From the NCBI GenBank assembly GCA_007571135.1, contig RKRY01000127.1, positions 1 to 33,830 of the forward strand: 33,830 bases of DNA. The letters are read 5' to 3'. Positions 15,562 through 23,321 of this stretch are shown piece by piece. The stretch comes from Candidatus Nitrosopumilus sp. Its GTDB lineage: Archaea > Thermoproteota > Nitrososphaeria > Nitrososphaerales > Nitrosopumilaceae. The notes beneath the pieces are model-generated. The model was given only the letters and a program-made list of their open reading frames with translations. It searched no databases and was not told the origin of the DNA. Position 1 is the first letter of the stretch. Every line of letters starts with the position of its first letter. The position numbers and the translations under genes are program-made.

Positions 15562-16336
15562 TTTTTTTCATTGCTTCCTTTGCAGTTCCTTTTCGGAATA
15601 TAATTTCAGCTAGTGCTTCAACCATTTTTTCAGGAGCCTTGTGGGCAAAGATGTTTCGCCCATACGTCACGCCTTTTGCTCCGGCTGCCATGACGTCCTC
15701 AGTCATTTGAAGGATGTCCAGATCGGTTTTTGCCTTTGGTCCTCCCGCAATCACGATCGGTACCGGCGTGTTCTTTACAATCTCTGCAAACGAGTCTACA
15801 TCCCCTGTATATACCGTCTTTACAATGTCGGCACCGAATTCTGCCCCAATTCTTGCAACATGTGCTACAATTTTTGGATCATGTGGATCCTTGACATTCT
15901 CTCCTCTGGGATACATCATTGCTAAAAGCGGCATTCCCCATCTGTGACATTGATCAGTTGTCATCCCAAGCTGCTCTAGCATCTCTGGTTCTTCTTTTCC
16001 ACCGATGTTGATGTGGAGAGAAACTCCGTCAGCGCCCATTGCCACTGCCTCTCTGACAGTTCCTGTCAGCATCTTTTTGTTTGGAGATAATGACAATGAC
16101 GTACTACCTGAAAAATGAACTAAGACTCCAATCTTTGGGGGTTTTGGCAAAGTCTTAAGAATTCCTTTGTTGATGATGACACTTGTAAGTCCGTGTCCCT
16201 CACATTTGTAAATAGTTGCCGCGGGGTCGGTGAGACCCTCAATAGGCCCATTTGAGATGCCATGATCCATAGGAATGCAGAGCATCTTTCCTTTTCTTAA
16301 AATTCGATTTAATCTAATTTGATTGCCAGACACCAT
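15554..16336 (-). CDS. aroA': 2-amino-3,7-dideoxy-D-threo-hept-6-ulosonate synthase (archaeal class I aldolase)
   Basis: Taking ATG 16336 ([13 protein letters not shown]) gives 260 residues, the normal family size. The frame is open another 36 codons upstream, but that stretch is transposon-like debris. Family features are [19 protein letters not shown] near residue 20 (with the catalytic Asp), [14 protein letters not shown] near 105, [14 protein letters not shown] near 173 with the Schiff-base Lys, and [16 protein letters not shown] followed by [14 protein letters not shown]. The enzyme makes the ADTH precursor that replaces DAHP in the archaeal shikimate pathway. It is the first gene of the operon, with a TATA-like box at the expected distance. 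Confidence 0.93.
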   Translation of the reverse strand: MVSGNQIRLNRILRKGKMLCIPMDHGISNGPIEGLTDPAATIYKCEGHGLTSVIINKGILKTLPKPPKIGVLVHFSGSTSLSLSPNKKMLTGTVREAVAMGADGVSLHINIGGKEEPEMLEQLGMTTDQCHRWGMPLLAMMYPRGENVKDPHDPKIVAHVARIGAEFGADIVKTVYTGDVDSFAEIVKNTPVPIVIAGGPKAKTDLDILQMTEDVMAAGAKGVTYGRNIFAHKAPEKMVEALAEIIFRKGTAKEAMKKIE

Positions 16337-16360
16337 GCACTGATCTGATTTTTGTACCCT

Positions 16361-16370
16361 ACTTAAAATT
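16361..16370 (-). promoter_or_regulatory. TATA-like box of the aromatic operon
   Basis: On the minus strand AATTTTAAGT lies 25-34 bp upstream of the aroA' ATG at 16336. Its position fits a leaderless promoter driving the whole aro operon. It lies right next to the degraded transposon-like region, which could have altered upstream control elements. Confidence 0.4.
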
Positions 16371-16399
16371 AATGTGAAACTGAGGAGTTGTTTAAACCA

Positions 16400-16878
16400 G
16401 GCCCGTACACGCCATGAACCCCATTTCCAGTTGCGCTTTCTCATGGCATACTGCGTTTTATCTCCGTTACGTCGGGCTATGTCTAGGTATAGCTACGAGC
16501 ATAAATCCATCGGTATCGCGCCACCTGCCTTCCAGTTGTAATTGGATCCAGTCTTTCGCAATAGTTACGAGCATAAATCCATCGGTATCGCGCCACTGGG
16601 ATAGTATTCGGTGCTGTCCGTTATCGTCTCAGATAGCTACGAGCATAAATCCATCGGTATCGCGCCACCGATACACACATAGATCCCTGCATTCCACGCG
16701 TTGTCATGACATCAGACAACACGGATCTCAGAATGGAATGCAAAAGGGAGAGAAACTTTGCGATCGGAAGAAGGATACTTGCAGCACACATGGTCTGCTA
16801 GCAGGGCCTCACCGCGACGCGCACGGCAGAGCTCCTGATGCAGTGTCCAGACTGGGTAAGCATGTGGGTGCGTAGTGT
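16400..16878 (-). pseudogene. Decayed coding remnant holding a three-copy CRISPR-like array
   Basis: The GC-rich composition is unlike the aro genes. On the minus strand one frame reads AWNAGIYVCIGGAIPMDLCS, then a stop, then LYLDIARRNGDKTQ and AMRKRNWKWGSWRVRAWFKQ if the two extra 72-bp units are removed. This looks like ruined protein-coding sequence, plausibly transposase-derived, but I do not recognise the family. The repeated 36-bp segment lies inside this frame. The adjoining IS630-type pseudogene makes an insertion-sequence hot spot likely. Confidence 0.4.
16489..16668. CRISPR. CRISPR-like mini-array: three 36-bp repeats, two 36-bp spacers
   Basis: Repeats lie at 16489-16524, 16561-16596 and 16633-16668. 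They begin ATAG(C/T)TACGAGC and end GGTATCGCGCCAC, with one variable base in the middle copy. The spacers at 16525-16560 and 16597-16632 are each exactly 36 bp and unrelated to one another. The period is exactly 72 bp. This has the form of a small CRISPR array, but no leader or cas genes are visible and the repeat sequence seems to be part of a decayed reading frame. It is either an orphan array or a new array seeded in resident sequence. Confidence 0.7.
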
Positions 16879-17200
16879 CTACGTTAGATAAGAGCTTATC
16901 TTGACGGGTCCGACCTTACCGTTATCCAGCATTGCACGAATCGACTCCTTTATCTCCTTTGTATTCCTATACAACCTGTTGCCGGTGCCCTTGCGGATCA
17001 TGCGTCACTGTATCTCTACCGGGTTGAGCTCCAGTGTGTACGGGAGAAGGTATCCAAGCACTACGTCGTCTCATGATCATCAGGATATTTTTTTACCGCG
17101 ACCGATTTGTGGTATCCAACGCTGTCAAGACATGCGAGGATCCTACCAAATCTTTTACGCAGCTCCTCTAGGAACCCGATAAGGCTCCCGCCGTCTGCCC

Positions 17201-17311
17201 TGTCTGCAAACCGGCAGACAAACCCGTCCCTGTGCAACCCCAAATGAGATCAGATAGTCTATTGAGCGGGCGGTGTCTGCAAACCGGAAGACAAACCCGT
17301 CCCTGTGCAAC
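17201..17311. repeat. CRISPR-like repeat pair in the transposase pseudogene: 38-bp repeat, 35-bp spacer
   Basis: Copies at 17201-17238 and 17274-17311 differ at one base. They begin TGTCTGCAAACCGG and end CCCTGTGCAAC. The 35 bp between (17239-17273) are unrelated. On the minus strand the repeat encodes LHRDGFV(C/F)RFAD, an internal transposase segment, so one copy is resident sequence and the other a duplication. The period is 73 bp, which adds a frameshift. Confidence 0.8.
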
Positions 17312-17365
17312 GCGCCAAACGAGTGGAACCTTTTTCCTGACAGGCTGACAGGTGTTGTCACCGGC

Positions 17366-17475
17366 ATGCCGATCGGGTACCATCCGTTCCAGATGTTCCA
17401 CTGGTCCAAAGACGCGCGTGGTACTCCTGTCATTTTTGTATGCCGATCGGGTACCACCCGTTCTAGGTGTTCCAC
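17366..17475. repeat. CRISPR-like repeat pair in the transposase pseudogene: 36-bp repeat, 38-bp spacer
   Basis: Copies at 17366-17401 and 17440-17475 begin ATGCCGATCGGGTACC and end TGTTCCAC, with three mismatches. The intervening 38 bp are unrelated. On the minus strand the 17366 copy encodes the end of WNIWNGWYPIGMP, resident transposase sequence. The period is 74 bp. The three mismatches suggest this is older than the neighbouring event at 17201. Confidence 0.8.
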
Positions 17476-18227
17476 CCTATGATGTAAGATGTCTCATCAT
17501 GGCAATTGCCTGTATTCCATGGCCGCGTGGCGTCTTACGTCCTTCTATCTTTTTTTTAAACGCGTTCCGTTCGTATTCTGAGACGGCCTTTGGGTGTTTT
17601 GGCCTTGGCCTGCGTGATGGGAAGCATCCTGTGCAGCAGATCATACATGCCGGAGGAGGCGTACATTGCGCCGAACTTTTTCCCGACGTGTACTATCAGC
17701 AGTCGTGCCGTCCACAATGATGACTCGAACCCGCATCTGTCAGGACCTGCAATCAGGTCTGTCCGCAGCTGCCTGAGCTGCTCTGGCGTGAGCTTGCACG
17801 ATGCGCCCGGCCTTGTCTCGTCGCATATGCCGCCAAAACCGTCCCTCACAGTCCGTCCCGGCCAGTTGCGTATGGCAAGTACGGCCTGTCAAGGGAGTCA
17901 GATATGACATACGCCGACATCCTCTCCTTTCTCATGGCGTATGCCAAGAGTCTGTCTTTTGCCTTGGGATTCCTCTCTTCTTTGTGCATCCAGCGCGGCC
18001 GCGCCAGGCCGATGCCCCTTAGAAAACCACATTTGGTAAGCGTCTTTTTTGATTTAACCATGCAATATGACAGATGTCCCGTGATCATACACTTCGATCA
18101 GTCTTTGTTGACAAAATGATAAGTGATTGTCAATCGGGATCACTACGCATCTGTTGGCATTTCACTTTTCTTTTTTGTACATGTACCTATCAAGAATTAA
18201 ATAGAAATTCCAAAGGATAAAAATCAA

Positions 18228-19346
18228 TTGAGTCAGACAACAGAACAAATTCAAAAAAGCGATATCGGGGATATTTTAGAAAATTCCTTAAATGGACAAA
18301 GGCCTGATCCAGAAGGCTGCATGAGACTTTTAGAATCTGATGATGTGCATTTAATGGGACTGGTTTCGGGTCATCTGACTAGAAGGCGATTTGGGAAAAA
18401 GGCTTCCTTTGTAAATAACATAATTTTGAATTATACCAATGTCTGTATTACTGATTGCAAGTTTTGTGCATTTTACCGTTCTCCTGGAGATGACGATTCA
18501 TACACTTTGACGCTTGATCAAATAGAGGCAAGAGTAAAGACTTCTTGGGACATGTTCAATATTCGGCAGGTTTTGATTCAAGGTGGACACAATCCAAATT
18601 TGAAAGTTGAATATTATGAAGATGCTTTTAGAATGATTCGTGAAAAATTCCCAAAGGTCGGAGTACATGGATTGTCAACTTCTGAAATTGACATGATTGC
18701 AAGAGTTGAAAAATCATCTACCAAAGAAATTCTTTTTAGGTTAAAAGAGGCCGGTTTGCAATCCGTGCCTGGCGCAGGAGCTGAAATCTTGGTTGATTCC
18801 GTTAAGGATGTGATCAGTCCAAAGAAAATCTCAAGTTCTGACTGGATTAGAATCATGGATGAAGCGCATTCACTTGGTCTTCCGGCATCAGCTACAATGA
18901 TGTATGGGCATGTAGAAAACAAGCAGGATATCGTCGATCACTTTTTCAAAATTGTCAAACTACAAGAAAAGACGAGGGGATTCATGGCGTTTATACCTTG
19001 GAATTTTGAACCAAACAATACTTTGATGAATGAAGAAGGCCTTGTTGGATATGGAACCGGCGGAACGCAACTCTTGAAGATGATTGCAATTTCCAGACTG
19101 GTGTTTGACGGGTTGATACCACACATTCAATCTTCGTGGCTTACAAATGGGGTTGGAATGGCACAACTAGCACTCCAATACGGTGCTGATGACTTTGGCG
19201 GTACCCTGATTGGTGAAGAGGTGGTTTCCTGTACCGGTGCCCGCTCGACTGAACTTACCGACAAAATCATTACGGATGCAATTCATCAAATTGGTTATCA
19301 GGTAGAAGAGAGAGATAATTTCTACAATCCTATTTTAGTATCATAA
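18228..19346 (+). CDS. mqnC: Cyclic dehypoxanthine futalosine synthase (radical SAM), menaquinone pathway
   Basis: This is a 372-residue protein starting with TTG at 18228. The radical-SAM cluster motif is C-x3-C-x2-C in NVCITDCKFCAFYR (Cys 73, 77 and 80). Other family segments are VLIQGGHNPNLKVEYYEDAF, VHGLSTSEI, VPGAGAEILVD, ATMMYGHVE, FIPWNFEPNNT and the C-terminal GADDFGGTLIGEEV. These match MqnC rather than the F420 enzymes CofG/CofH, which share the fold. MqnC cyclises dehypoxanthine futalosine in the futalosine route to menaquinone, a quinone reported from thaumarchaea. The convergent neighbour is a UbiD-family decarboxylase, also needed in such a route, and their ends overlap by 6 bp. 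Confidence 0.87.
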   Translation: MSQTTEQIQKSDIGDILENSLNGQRPDPEGCMRLLESDDVHLMGLVSGHLTRRRFGKKASFVNNIILNYTNVCITDCKFCAFYRSPGDDDSYTLTLDQIEARVKTSWDMFNIRQVLIQGGHNPNLKVEYYEDAFRMIREKFPKVGVHGLSTSEIDMIARVEKSSTKEILFRLKEAGLQSVPGAGAEILVDSVKDVISPKKISSSDWIRIMDEAHSLGLPASATMMYGHVENKQDIVDHFFKIVKLQEKTRGFMAFIPWNFEPNNTLMNEEGLVGYGTGGTQLLKMIAISRLVFDGLIPHIQSSWLTNGVGMAQLALQYGADDFGGTLIGEEVVSCTGARSTELTDKIITDAIHQIGYQVEERDNFYNPILVS

Positions 19347-20783
19347 TCCATATTCGGACCATCTGGAATCTACGAGATTTTTTGTTTCATCATCAACCTT
19401 TACTTGTTGTTGAATCTCTCGCGTGTATCCCTCTTCCTTTGTCTTCTGGGTTGCATCAATTCCCATTTTCGAACCCAGGTTGACAAGAGGCGATGCTGGA
19501 TCTAACGTGTCAGTTGGCACATTGTTGATAATTGTAGTATCTCTTGCAGCATCAGTTCTAGTGGTAATTGCCCACAAGACATCATTTATGTCATGGACAT
19601 CAATGTCTTGGTCTACTACGACAAATATCTTAGTTAGAGACAACTGGCCCATTCCCCATAGTCCCATCATGACTTTTTTTGCTTGTCCTGGATACCTTTT
19701 TTTAATTGAGATGATCGCAAAACCTTGGAACCAGCCTGCAGCCGGCAAGCTAAAGTCAACTACTTCTGGATGGAACATTCTAATTAATGGTAAAAATGAA
19801 CGTTCGATAACTTTGCCAATATACGCATCCTCGAGGATAGGTTTTCCTACAACTGTTGTAACATAAACAGGATTCTTCCTTCTCATAATCCCGGTTAATG
19901 TAAAAGTTGGGTATGGTTCGACTGGTGTGTAATATCCCGTATGATCTCCAAACGGTCCTTCGTCTCTAATGTCTACAGGATCGACGTATCCTTCTAAAAC
20001 GATCTCTGCATTTGCCGGTACATCCAAATCAACGGTTTTGCATTTTACTGTCTTGATTCCTTCTTTTCTTGTAATTCCTGAAAACAAGTATTTGTCCAGT
20101 CCTTCAGGAACCGGTGCGACTGATGAAAATATTGTTGACGGTTCTGAACCAATAATTACCGCAGTCGGGATTTTCTCTCCTTTGTCTTTTGAAATTTCTC
20201 CATGATGGGCTCCTCGCTTGTGTCTTTGCCAGTGCATTAGTGCATGAGTCTTGTCTACAATTTGCATTCTGTAAACACCCAAATTTCTAACACCTGTCTC
20301 AGGATGTTTTGTTGCAACCAACCCCAGGGTGATAAATCGTCCTGCGTCATCAGGCCATGATTTTAGAATTGGCAAATCTTCAAATGATGCATCAGTTGAG
20401 GTAATTTCTGTCACAGGTCCTGAGGCTTCTGGTTTTGGAAACGATGAAGTCATCTTTGACAACTCTGGAAGTTTTTTTATTTTTCCAAGTAATCCTGATG
20501 GGATATCCATCCTTGTCATATCTACAATTCTCTGACCAATCTCTGTAAAATCAGTCATCTCCAAACCAATCTCCAACCTTCTCATTGAGCCAAACGCATT
20601 GCCCAAAACTGGCATATCGTACCCTTTGACATTTTCAAATAGAATTGCGGGACCGTCTGAATATGCCCCTCTTCTCATAATCTCGGCAATCTCTAGATTT
20701 GGGTCAACATCAGTCTTCACTCGTTTTAATTCCCCCTGTCTTTCTAATTCTGTGATAAACTCTTGAATGCTTTCAATTGGCAA
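19341..20783 (-). CDS. UbiD-family decarboxylase, probable menaquinone-pathway carboxy-lyase
   Basis: This is a 480-residue UbiD-family protein starting with TTG at 20783. Typical parts are AILFENVKGYDMPVLGNAFG near residue 42, then GVRNLGVYRMQIVDKTHALM near 160-180 and WQRHKRGAHH (the prenylated-FMN site region). Also present are PEGLDKYLFSGI, EIVLEGYVDP and EGPFGDHTGYY with the catalytic E-x-x-x-R/E region, and DQDIDVHDINDVLWAITTR with the catalytic acidic residues. The family uses prenylated FMN to decarboxylate aromatic or unsaturated acids. With mqnC next door, the likely substrate is 1,4-dihydroxy-6-naphthoate, by inference. No UbiX-type prenyltransferase is in the window. Confidence 0.85.
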   Translation of the reverse strand: MPIESIQEFITELERQGELKRVKTDVDPNLEIAEIMRRGAYSDGPAILFENVKGYDMPVLGNAFGSMRRLEIGLEMTDFTEIGQRIVDMTRMDIPSGLLGKIKKLPELSKMTSSFPKPEASGPVTEITSTDASFEDLPILKSWPDDAGRFITLGLVATKHPETGVRNLGVYRMQIVDKTHALMHWQRHKRGAHHGEISKDKGEKIPTAVIIGSEPSTIFSSVAPVPEGLDKYLFSGITRKEGIKTVKCKTVDLDVPANAEIVLEGYVDPVDIRDEGPFGDHTGYYTPVEPYPTFTLTGIMRRKNPVYVTTVVGKPILEDAYIGKVIERSFLPLIRMFHPEVVDFSLPAAGWFQGFAIISIKKRYPGQAKKVMMGLWGMGQLSLTKIFVVVDQDIDVHDINDVLWAITTRTDAARDTTIINNVPTDTLDPASPLVNLGSKMGIDATQKTKEEGYTREIQQQVKVDDETKNLVDSRWSEYGL

Positions 20784-20832
20784 TGTATGCCTAAAGGTTA
20801 GTTCAAGTTAAAATGTTACTAACTAGCCTTTG

Positions 20833-21207
20833 CTACAATGGCGGCAATTCTGTTTTTTTATCATAACCGCCAGAACCGAATTTACAGTAAAAGCATAATT
20901 CAGATTCCCTGTATTTTAGCTGCTCTACTTGAATTGCTCCAAGTTTGAGTGCGATTTTTGTTAGTAGTTTGTATTTTAGCGGCATTGCAGGGATCACTTC
21001 TTCCATATACACCCTGTAATGATCAGGACAGAACTTGAGTGTGACTTTGGATGGTTCCTTGCCTTTTTCGTTTACCTGTTTGGTGAAATTGATCTGTTCT
21101 CTGATGTATTCGTGCTTCGGGCACGGACAGTCTTTACCTCCAGGATGTTTGTATGCAGGAGTGTTCCTCCAATCAAAATCTGGAAATTCCTTCTCAAAAT
21201 CATCCAT
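20833..21207 (-). CDS. Conserved small cysteine-rich protein, possible metal-binding
   Basis: Starting at ATG 21207 (MDDFEKEFPDFDW) gives 124 residues; a TTG at 21219 is an alternative start. It contains five cysteines in three groups: DCPCPKH, LKFCPDHYRVY and ELCFYCKFGSGG. Together with His residues they could form a zinc or iron-sulfur site. The protein is soluble, with no signal peptide or membrane segment. I do not recognise a named family. It lies 50 bp before the TTG of ubiD on the same strand and could be cotranscribed with it. The coding signal (even composition, clean frame) is good, so I treat the gene as real with unknown function. Confidence 0.65.
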   Translation of the reverse strand: MDDFEKEFPDFDWRNTPAYKHPGGKDCPCPKHEYIREQINFTKQVNEKGKEPSKVTLKFCPDHYRVYMEEVIPAMPLKYKLLTKIALKLGAIQVEQLKYRESELCFYCKFGSGGYDKKTELPPL

Positions 21208-21305
21208 GGTATTTATCAATACATTTGTGCATATAAAACTTGATCAGGTTTTGTTAGCGGTAATCAACCCAAATGTACATAAACCCCACATAATCCATAC
21301 AGAAT

Positions 21306-22070
21306 ATGGCAGTGACTAAAAAGCAGACCAAAAAAGATCTTGAAGCAAAAATTTCAGAATTAGAAGAAAAACTATCAAAATTATCTGCACAACTTTCAAA
21401 GCCGGCAGAGGTCCCAAAGCCAAAGGAGTCCCCAAAGCCGGCAGAGACCAAACCCGCCGAACCAACCAAACAGAAGGGGACTCTTCCCAAGGGGATGGAA
21501 CAGCCGGCAGAGACCAAACCCGCCGAACCAACCAAACAGAAGGGGACTCTTCCCAAGGGGATGGAACAGCCGGCAGAGGTCCCAAAGCCGGCAGAGACCA
21601 AACCCGCCGAACCAACCAAACAGAAGGGGACTCTTCCCAAGGGGATGGAACAGCCGGCAGAGGTCCCAAAGCCGGCAGAGACAGACGCGCAACCTCCGCC
21701 AACGATTCAGGCAGCATTAGAGGATGCTTACTATGATGCTCCGGAAACAAGTTTCCATGATTATAGAGCAAAAGTAACAGGTTACTCTCCAGCTCCAAAC
21801 AGATACTTTGTTAGAAGGACCGCCCCAGTGGGGAAAATCCCAACAACAAACTGGAATGAACAAAAAGTCAAAGTCACGGGTTACACACAACCATCACACC
21901 AATACTTTGCAACAAGACCAAGACTTGCATACCATCCACCAGACAAAATGTTTGGGGGTTTCAGTGGTGGCACCATGATCGTCGATGGTGTTAATGCACA
22001 GGTGCAAACACAACAAGCATACACTCTGGAACCGCCAAAACCAAAAGGTACGCTTCCAAAAGGGTTCTAA
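21306..22070 (+). CDS. Repeat-containing protein with coiled-coil start and Pro/Lys-rich middle
   Basis: This is a 254-residue protein. Residues 8-34 form a short heptad-like coiled coil (LEAKISELEEKLSKLSAQL). Residues about 35-130 are a disordered region rich in Pro, Lys and Glu. It is built from a 22-residue unit, PAETKPAEPTKQKGTLPKGM plus EQ, repeated three times, with a PAEVPK linker before the third. The C-terminal part has two related segments, YRAKVTGYSPAPNRYFVRR and VKVTGYTQPSHQYFATRP, and the protein ends in PKPKGTLPKGF, repeating the K-G-T-L-P-K-G motif of the middle. There is no signal peptide or membrane helix. I do not recognise the function; a scaffold or DNA/protein-binding tether is possible but unproven. 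Confidence 0.75.
   Translation: MAVTKKQTKKDLEAKISELEEKLSKLSAQLSKPAEVPKPKESPKPAETKPAEPTKQKGTLPKGMEQPAETKPAEPTKQKGTLPKGMEQPAEVPKPAETKPAEPTKQKGTLPKGMEQPAEVPKPAETDAQPPPTIQAALEDAYYDAPETSFHDYRAKVTGYSPAPNRYFVRRTAPVGKIPTTNWNEQKVKVTGYTQPSHQYFATRPRLAYHPPDKMFGGFSGGTMIVDGVNAQVQTQQAYTLEPPKPKGTLPKGF
21436..21690. repeat. Near-identical tandem DNA repeats inside the Pro/Lys-rich protein gene
   Basis: Three almost identical 66-bp units encode the 22-residue repeat. The first two are back to back and an extra 18 bp precedes the third (84-bp spacing). Near identity at the DNA level, including third codon positions, points to recent expansion or ongoing homogenisation, so copy number may vary between strains. 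Confidence 0.8.
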
Positions 22071-22137
22071 TCCAAAAGCATCTGTTATTTTCTCTTTTTA
22101 CCGTAATGTTCTTTTGTCATGTTGTTGCATCCTACCT

Positions 22138-22329
22138 GTGCCCCCAAAAATCAAGTGTCCCAATTGCCAACAAAATGAATGGCTTGTAAGTCCTGAGATA
22201 AACTATCTTCCTAGAGTCATGCAGATGGATGATGGGAAATATGCTGCAGATGTCGATAACGGCATTCATATTCGATTATGGAGATGTAACAACTGCATGT
22301 ATGTAATGCAATTCTGGGAACCTGATTAA
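22138..22329 (+). CDS. Small zinc-ribbon protein
   Basis: A GTG at 22138 gives a 63-residue protein (VPPKIKCPNCQQNEW). It has two C-x2-C knuckles, CPNC near residue 7 and CNNC near residue 50, the layout of a zinc ribbon. The middle reads YLPRVMQMDDGKYAADVDNG with a WRCNNCMYVMQFWEP end. The frame is open upstream into the previous gene, but only this part looks protein-like. It lies 67 bp after the repeat protein and in the same direction. Single zinc ribbons of this size are common in archaea and often bind nucleic acids or other proteins. The specific role is unknown. Confidence 0.65.
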   Translation: MPPKIKCPNCQQNEWLVSPEINYLPRVMQMDDGKYAADVDNGIHIRLWRCNNCMYVMQFWEPD

Positions 22330-22751
22330 CAAAACGGGATCGTGTTTACTTTCAGAATTCTTGGAAATATTTACAGTTTATCATGTAATTTTTAAAAAAA
22401 TTCCTGTCTGTGCGTTGGTCATCTCACCCTTCTGCGTCTGGCGTATGATCCACGCACCTTGTCTGTATTCAGCTTCATGTGTGTACCGTCCACGCAGACA
22501 TATTTGTGCAGTCTTCTCTTCCAGGCCCACACACTAGCATGTTGCATAACCTGCCTAAATTAGGATAATCTTGGACAAAGATGGCTTTGAAAAGCAAGTT
22601 GTGCAACATACTGCCACACACCAGTGTTTCTGGTGCTCATATCGATGCGCAGTCGGCCCAGCCCTCTGGACAGGGGGTGAACGACTTTTTGTACAACAGA
22701 CAAACTATTGGACATCCAAATACATAAATTCCTTGATGTGGTGTTTATTTC
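22330..22751. other. Intergenic stretch with a possible transposase scrap
   Basis: No complete gene is supported here. On the minus strand about 22430-22530 reads WAWKRRLHKYVCVDGTHMKL and then NTDKVRGSYARRRR. The 'VDGTHMKL' part resembles the first catalytic-Asp segment of IS4/IS5-type DDE transposases, so this may be a transposase remnant; the evidence is one short motif. The last 35 bp hold the putative promoter of rps30e. Confidence 0.3.
22722..22729 (+). promoter_or_regulatory. TATA-like box before rps30e
   Basis: ACATAAAT lies 23-30 bp before the ATG at 22752, matching leaderless promoter spacing. No Shine-Dalgarno sequence is evident between the box and the start codon. Confidence 0.35.
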
Positions 22752-22934
22752 ATGGCAACTCACGGTTCGCTTACTAAGGCAGGCAAGGTACGAGGACAAA
22801 CCCCTAAAGTTGAAGGAAGAAAAATTACAGGTACAAACTCTAGTCTTAGAAATAAGAGTAATTTCAAAAAGAGGTTTGTCTTAGGTAGGATTCCGGGTCA
22901 GAATAAGCCGGGCCAAAAACGGAGAAGACGTTAA
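22752..22934 (+). CDS. rps30e: Small-subunit ribosomal protein eS30 (S30e)
   Basis: This is a 60-residue very basic protein starting MATHGSLTKAGKVRGQTPKV, the near-invariant start of archaeal and eukaryotic eS30, and ending in VLGRIPGQNKPGQKRRRR. Length, composition and both termini fit the family. It is part of the 30S subunit near the decoding region. In eukaryotes it is made as a fusion to a ubiquitin-like protein; here it stands alone, as in other archaea. It is isolated, not in a ribosomal operon, and has a leaderless-type promoter. Confidence 0.95.
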   Translation: MATHGSLTKAGKVRGQTPKVEGRKITGTNSSLRNKSNFKKRFVLGRIPGQNKPGQKRRRR

Positions 22935-23321
22935 TCAAATTTTCAAGTAATTTTATCAAATAACTATCAATCATCAGAACACATGCGTTGTACCCAGACA
23001 GTCGTGCATCAGGAATCTCTCCCCATACTGAACATCAAGTAACTCTCAGAGCACCTGCCATCATAAACAGTCCATCAGCAAGCAGGGTATTTTCGTAATC
23101 GGTTAAGCCACATGAAAGAATTTGTAAAAAATGGAAGCTCATGGCTTGTATATTGTATATTTTGTAATAACTTGATAAATCTTGTATAATTAGTTGAAAT
23201 TGTCCAAACTGACTTGACCGATTACGTATTTTCAGTACCGTCTGAGTGACTTCTGTCCTTCCCTGTCACATATGGTTACAATACACAATCCATATGCGCG
23301 TTGAAAATAGCATATCCACGG
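22935..23321. other. Intergenic region carrying a family A miniature element
   Basis: This is a gene-free stretch between rps30e and the convergent permease gene. Apart from the miniature element at 23095-23225 and its 8-bp flanks I see no structure. It would contain the transcription ends of both neighbours. Confidence 0.5.
23095..23225. mobile_element. Miniature element (MITE-like) family A, copy 2
   Basis: This 131-bp element begins GTAATCGGTTAAGCC and ends GACTTGACCGATTAC, imperfect terminal inverted repeats of 15 bp. An 8-bp target duplication GTATTTTC flanks it at 23087-23094 and 23226-23233. Its reverse complement aligns over the full length with 449-579, at roughly 80-85% identity by eye. 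It is AT-rich, non-coding and has no transposase. The matched length, ends and target duplication identify it as a non-autonomous element. Confidence 0.82.

Larger units (their letters stand above)
16879..18061 (-). pseudogene. IS630-family-like DDE transposase pseudogene
   Basis: Fragments in several frames line up as one transposase. The start is MVKSKKTLTKCGF (ATG 18061) with an HTH-like N-terminus and a YVISDSLDRPY segment. VRDGFGGICDETRPGA and LTPEQLRQLRTDLIAG follow, then GFESSLWTARLLIVHV. The DDE part is GWYPIGMPVTTPVSLSGKRF, HRDGFVCRFADRADGG, FLEELRKRFGRILACLDSVG, YHKSVAVKKYP and finally LPYTLELNPVEIQ, the 'LPpYsPeLNPvE' hallmark. Damage includes a frameshift near 17865, a TGA where Trp is expected after NPVEIQ, further frame changes, and two internal repeat-spacer duplications (17201-17311 and 17366-17475). 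The stop is TAG at 16879. No terminal inverted repeats were found. Confidence 0.75.

Noticed and set aside
16414-16875. 153-codon plus-strand frame across the three-copy array, with a repeated SINPSVSRH motif
   Set aside because: The repetition comes from the 72-bp period of the DNA array; there is no protein-family signal and the minus strand reads better.
17061-17475. Separate small minus-strand proteins of 60-106 codons
   Set aside because: They are fragments of one IS630-type transposase in different frames, multiplied by the internal repeat-spacer duplications.
21396-21798. Long open frames on the minus strand opposite the Pro/Lys-rich repeat protein
   Set aside because: They are repeat-driven shadows of the plus-strand gene, which has a coiled coil and conserved C-terminal segments.
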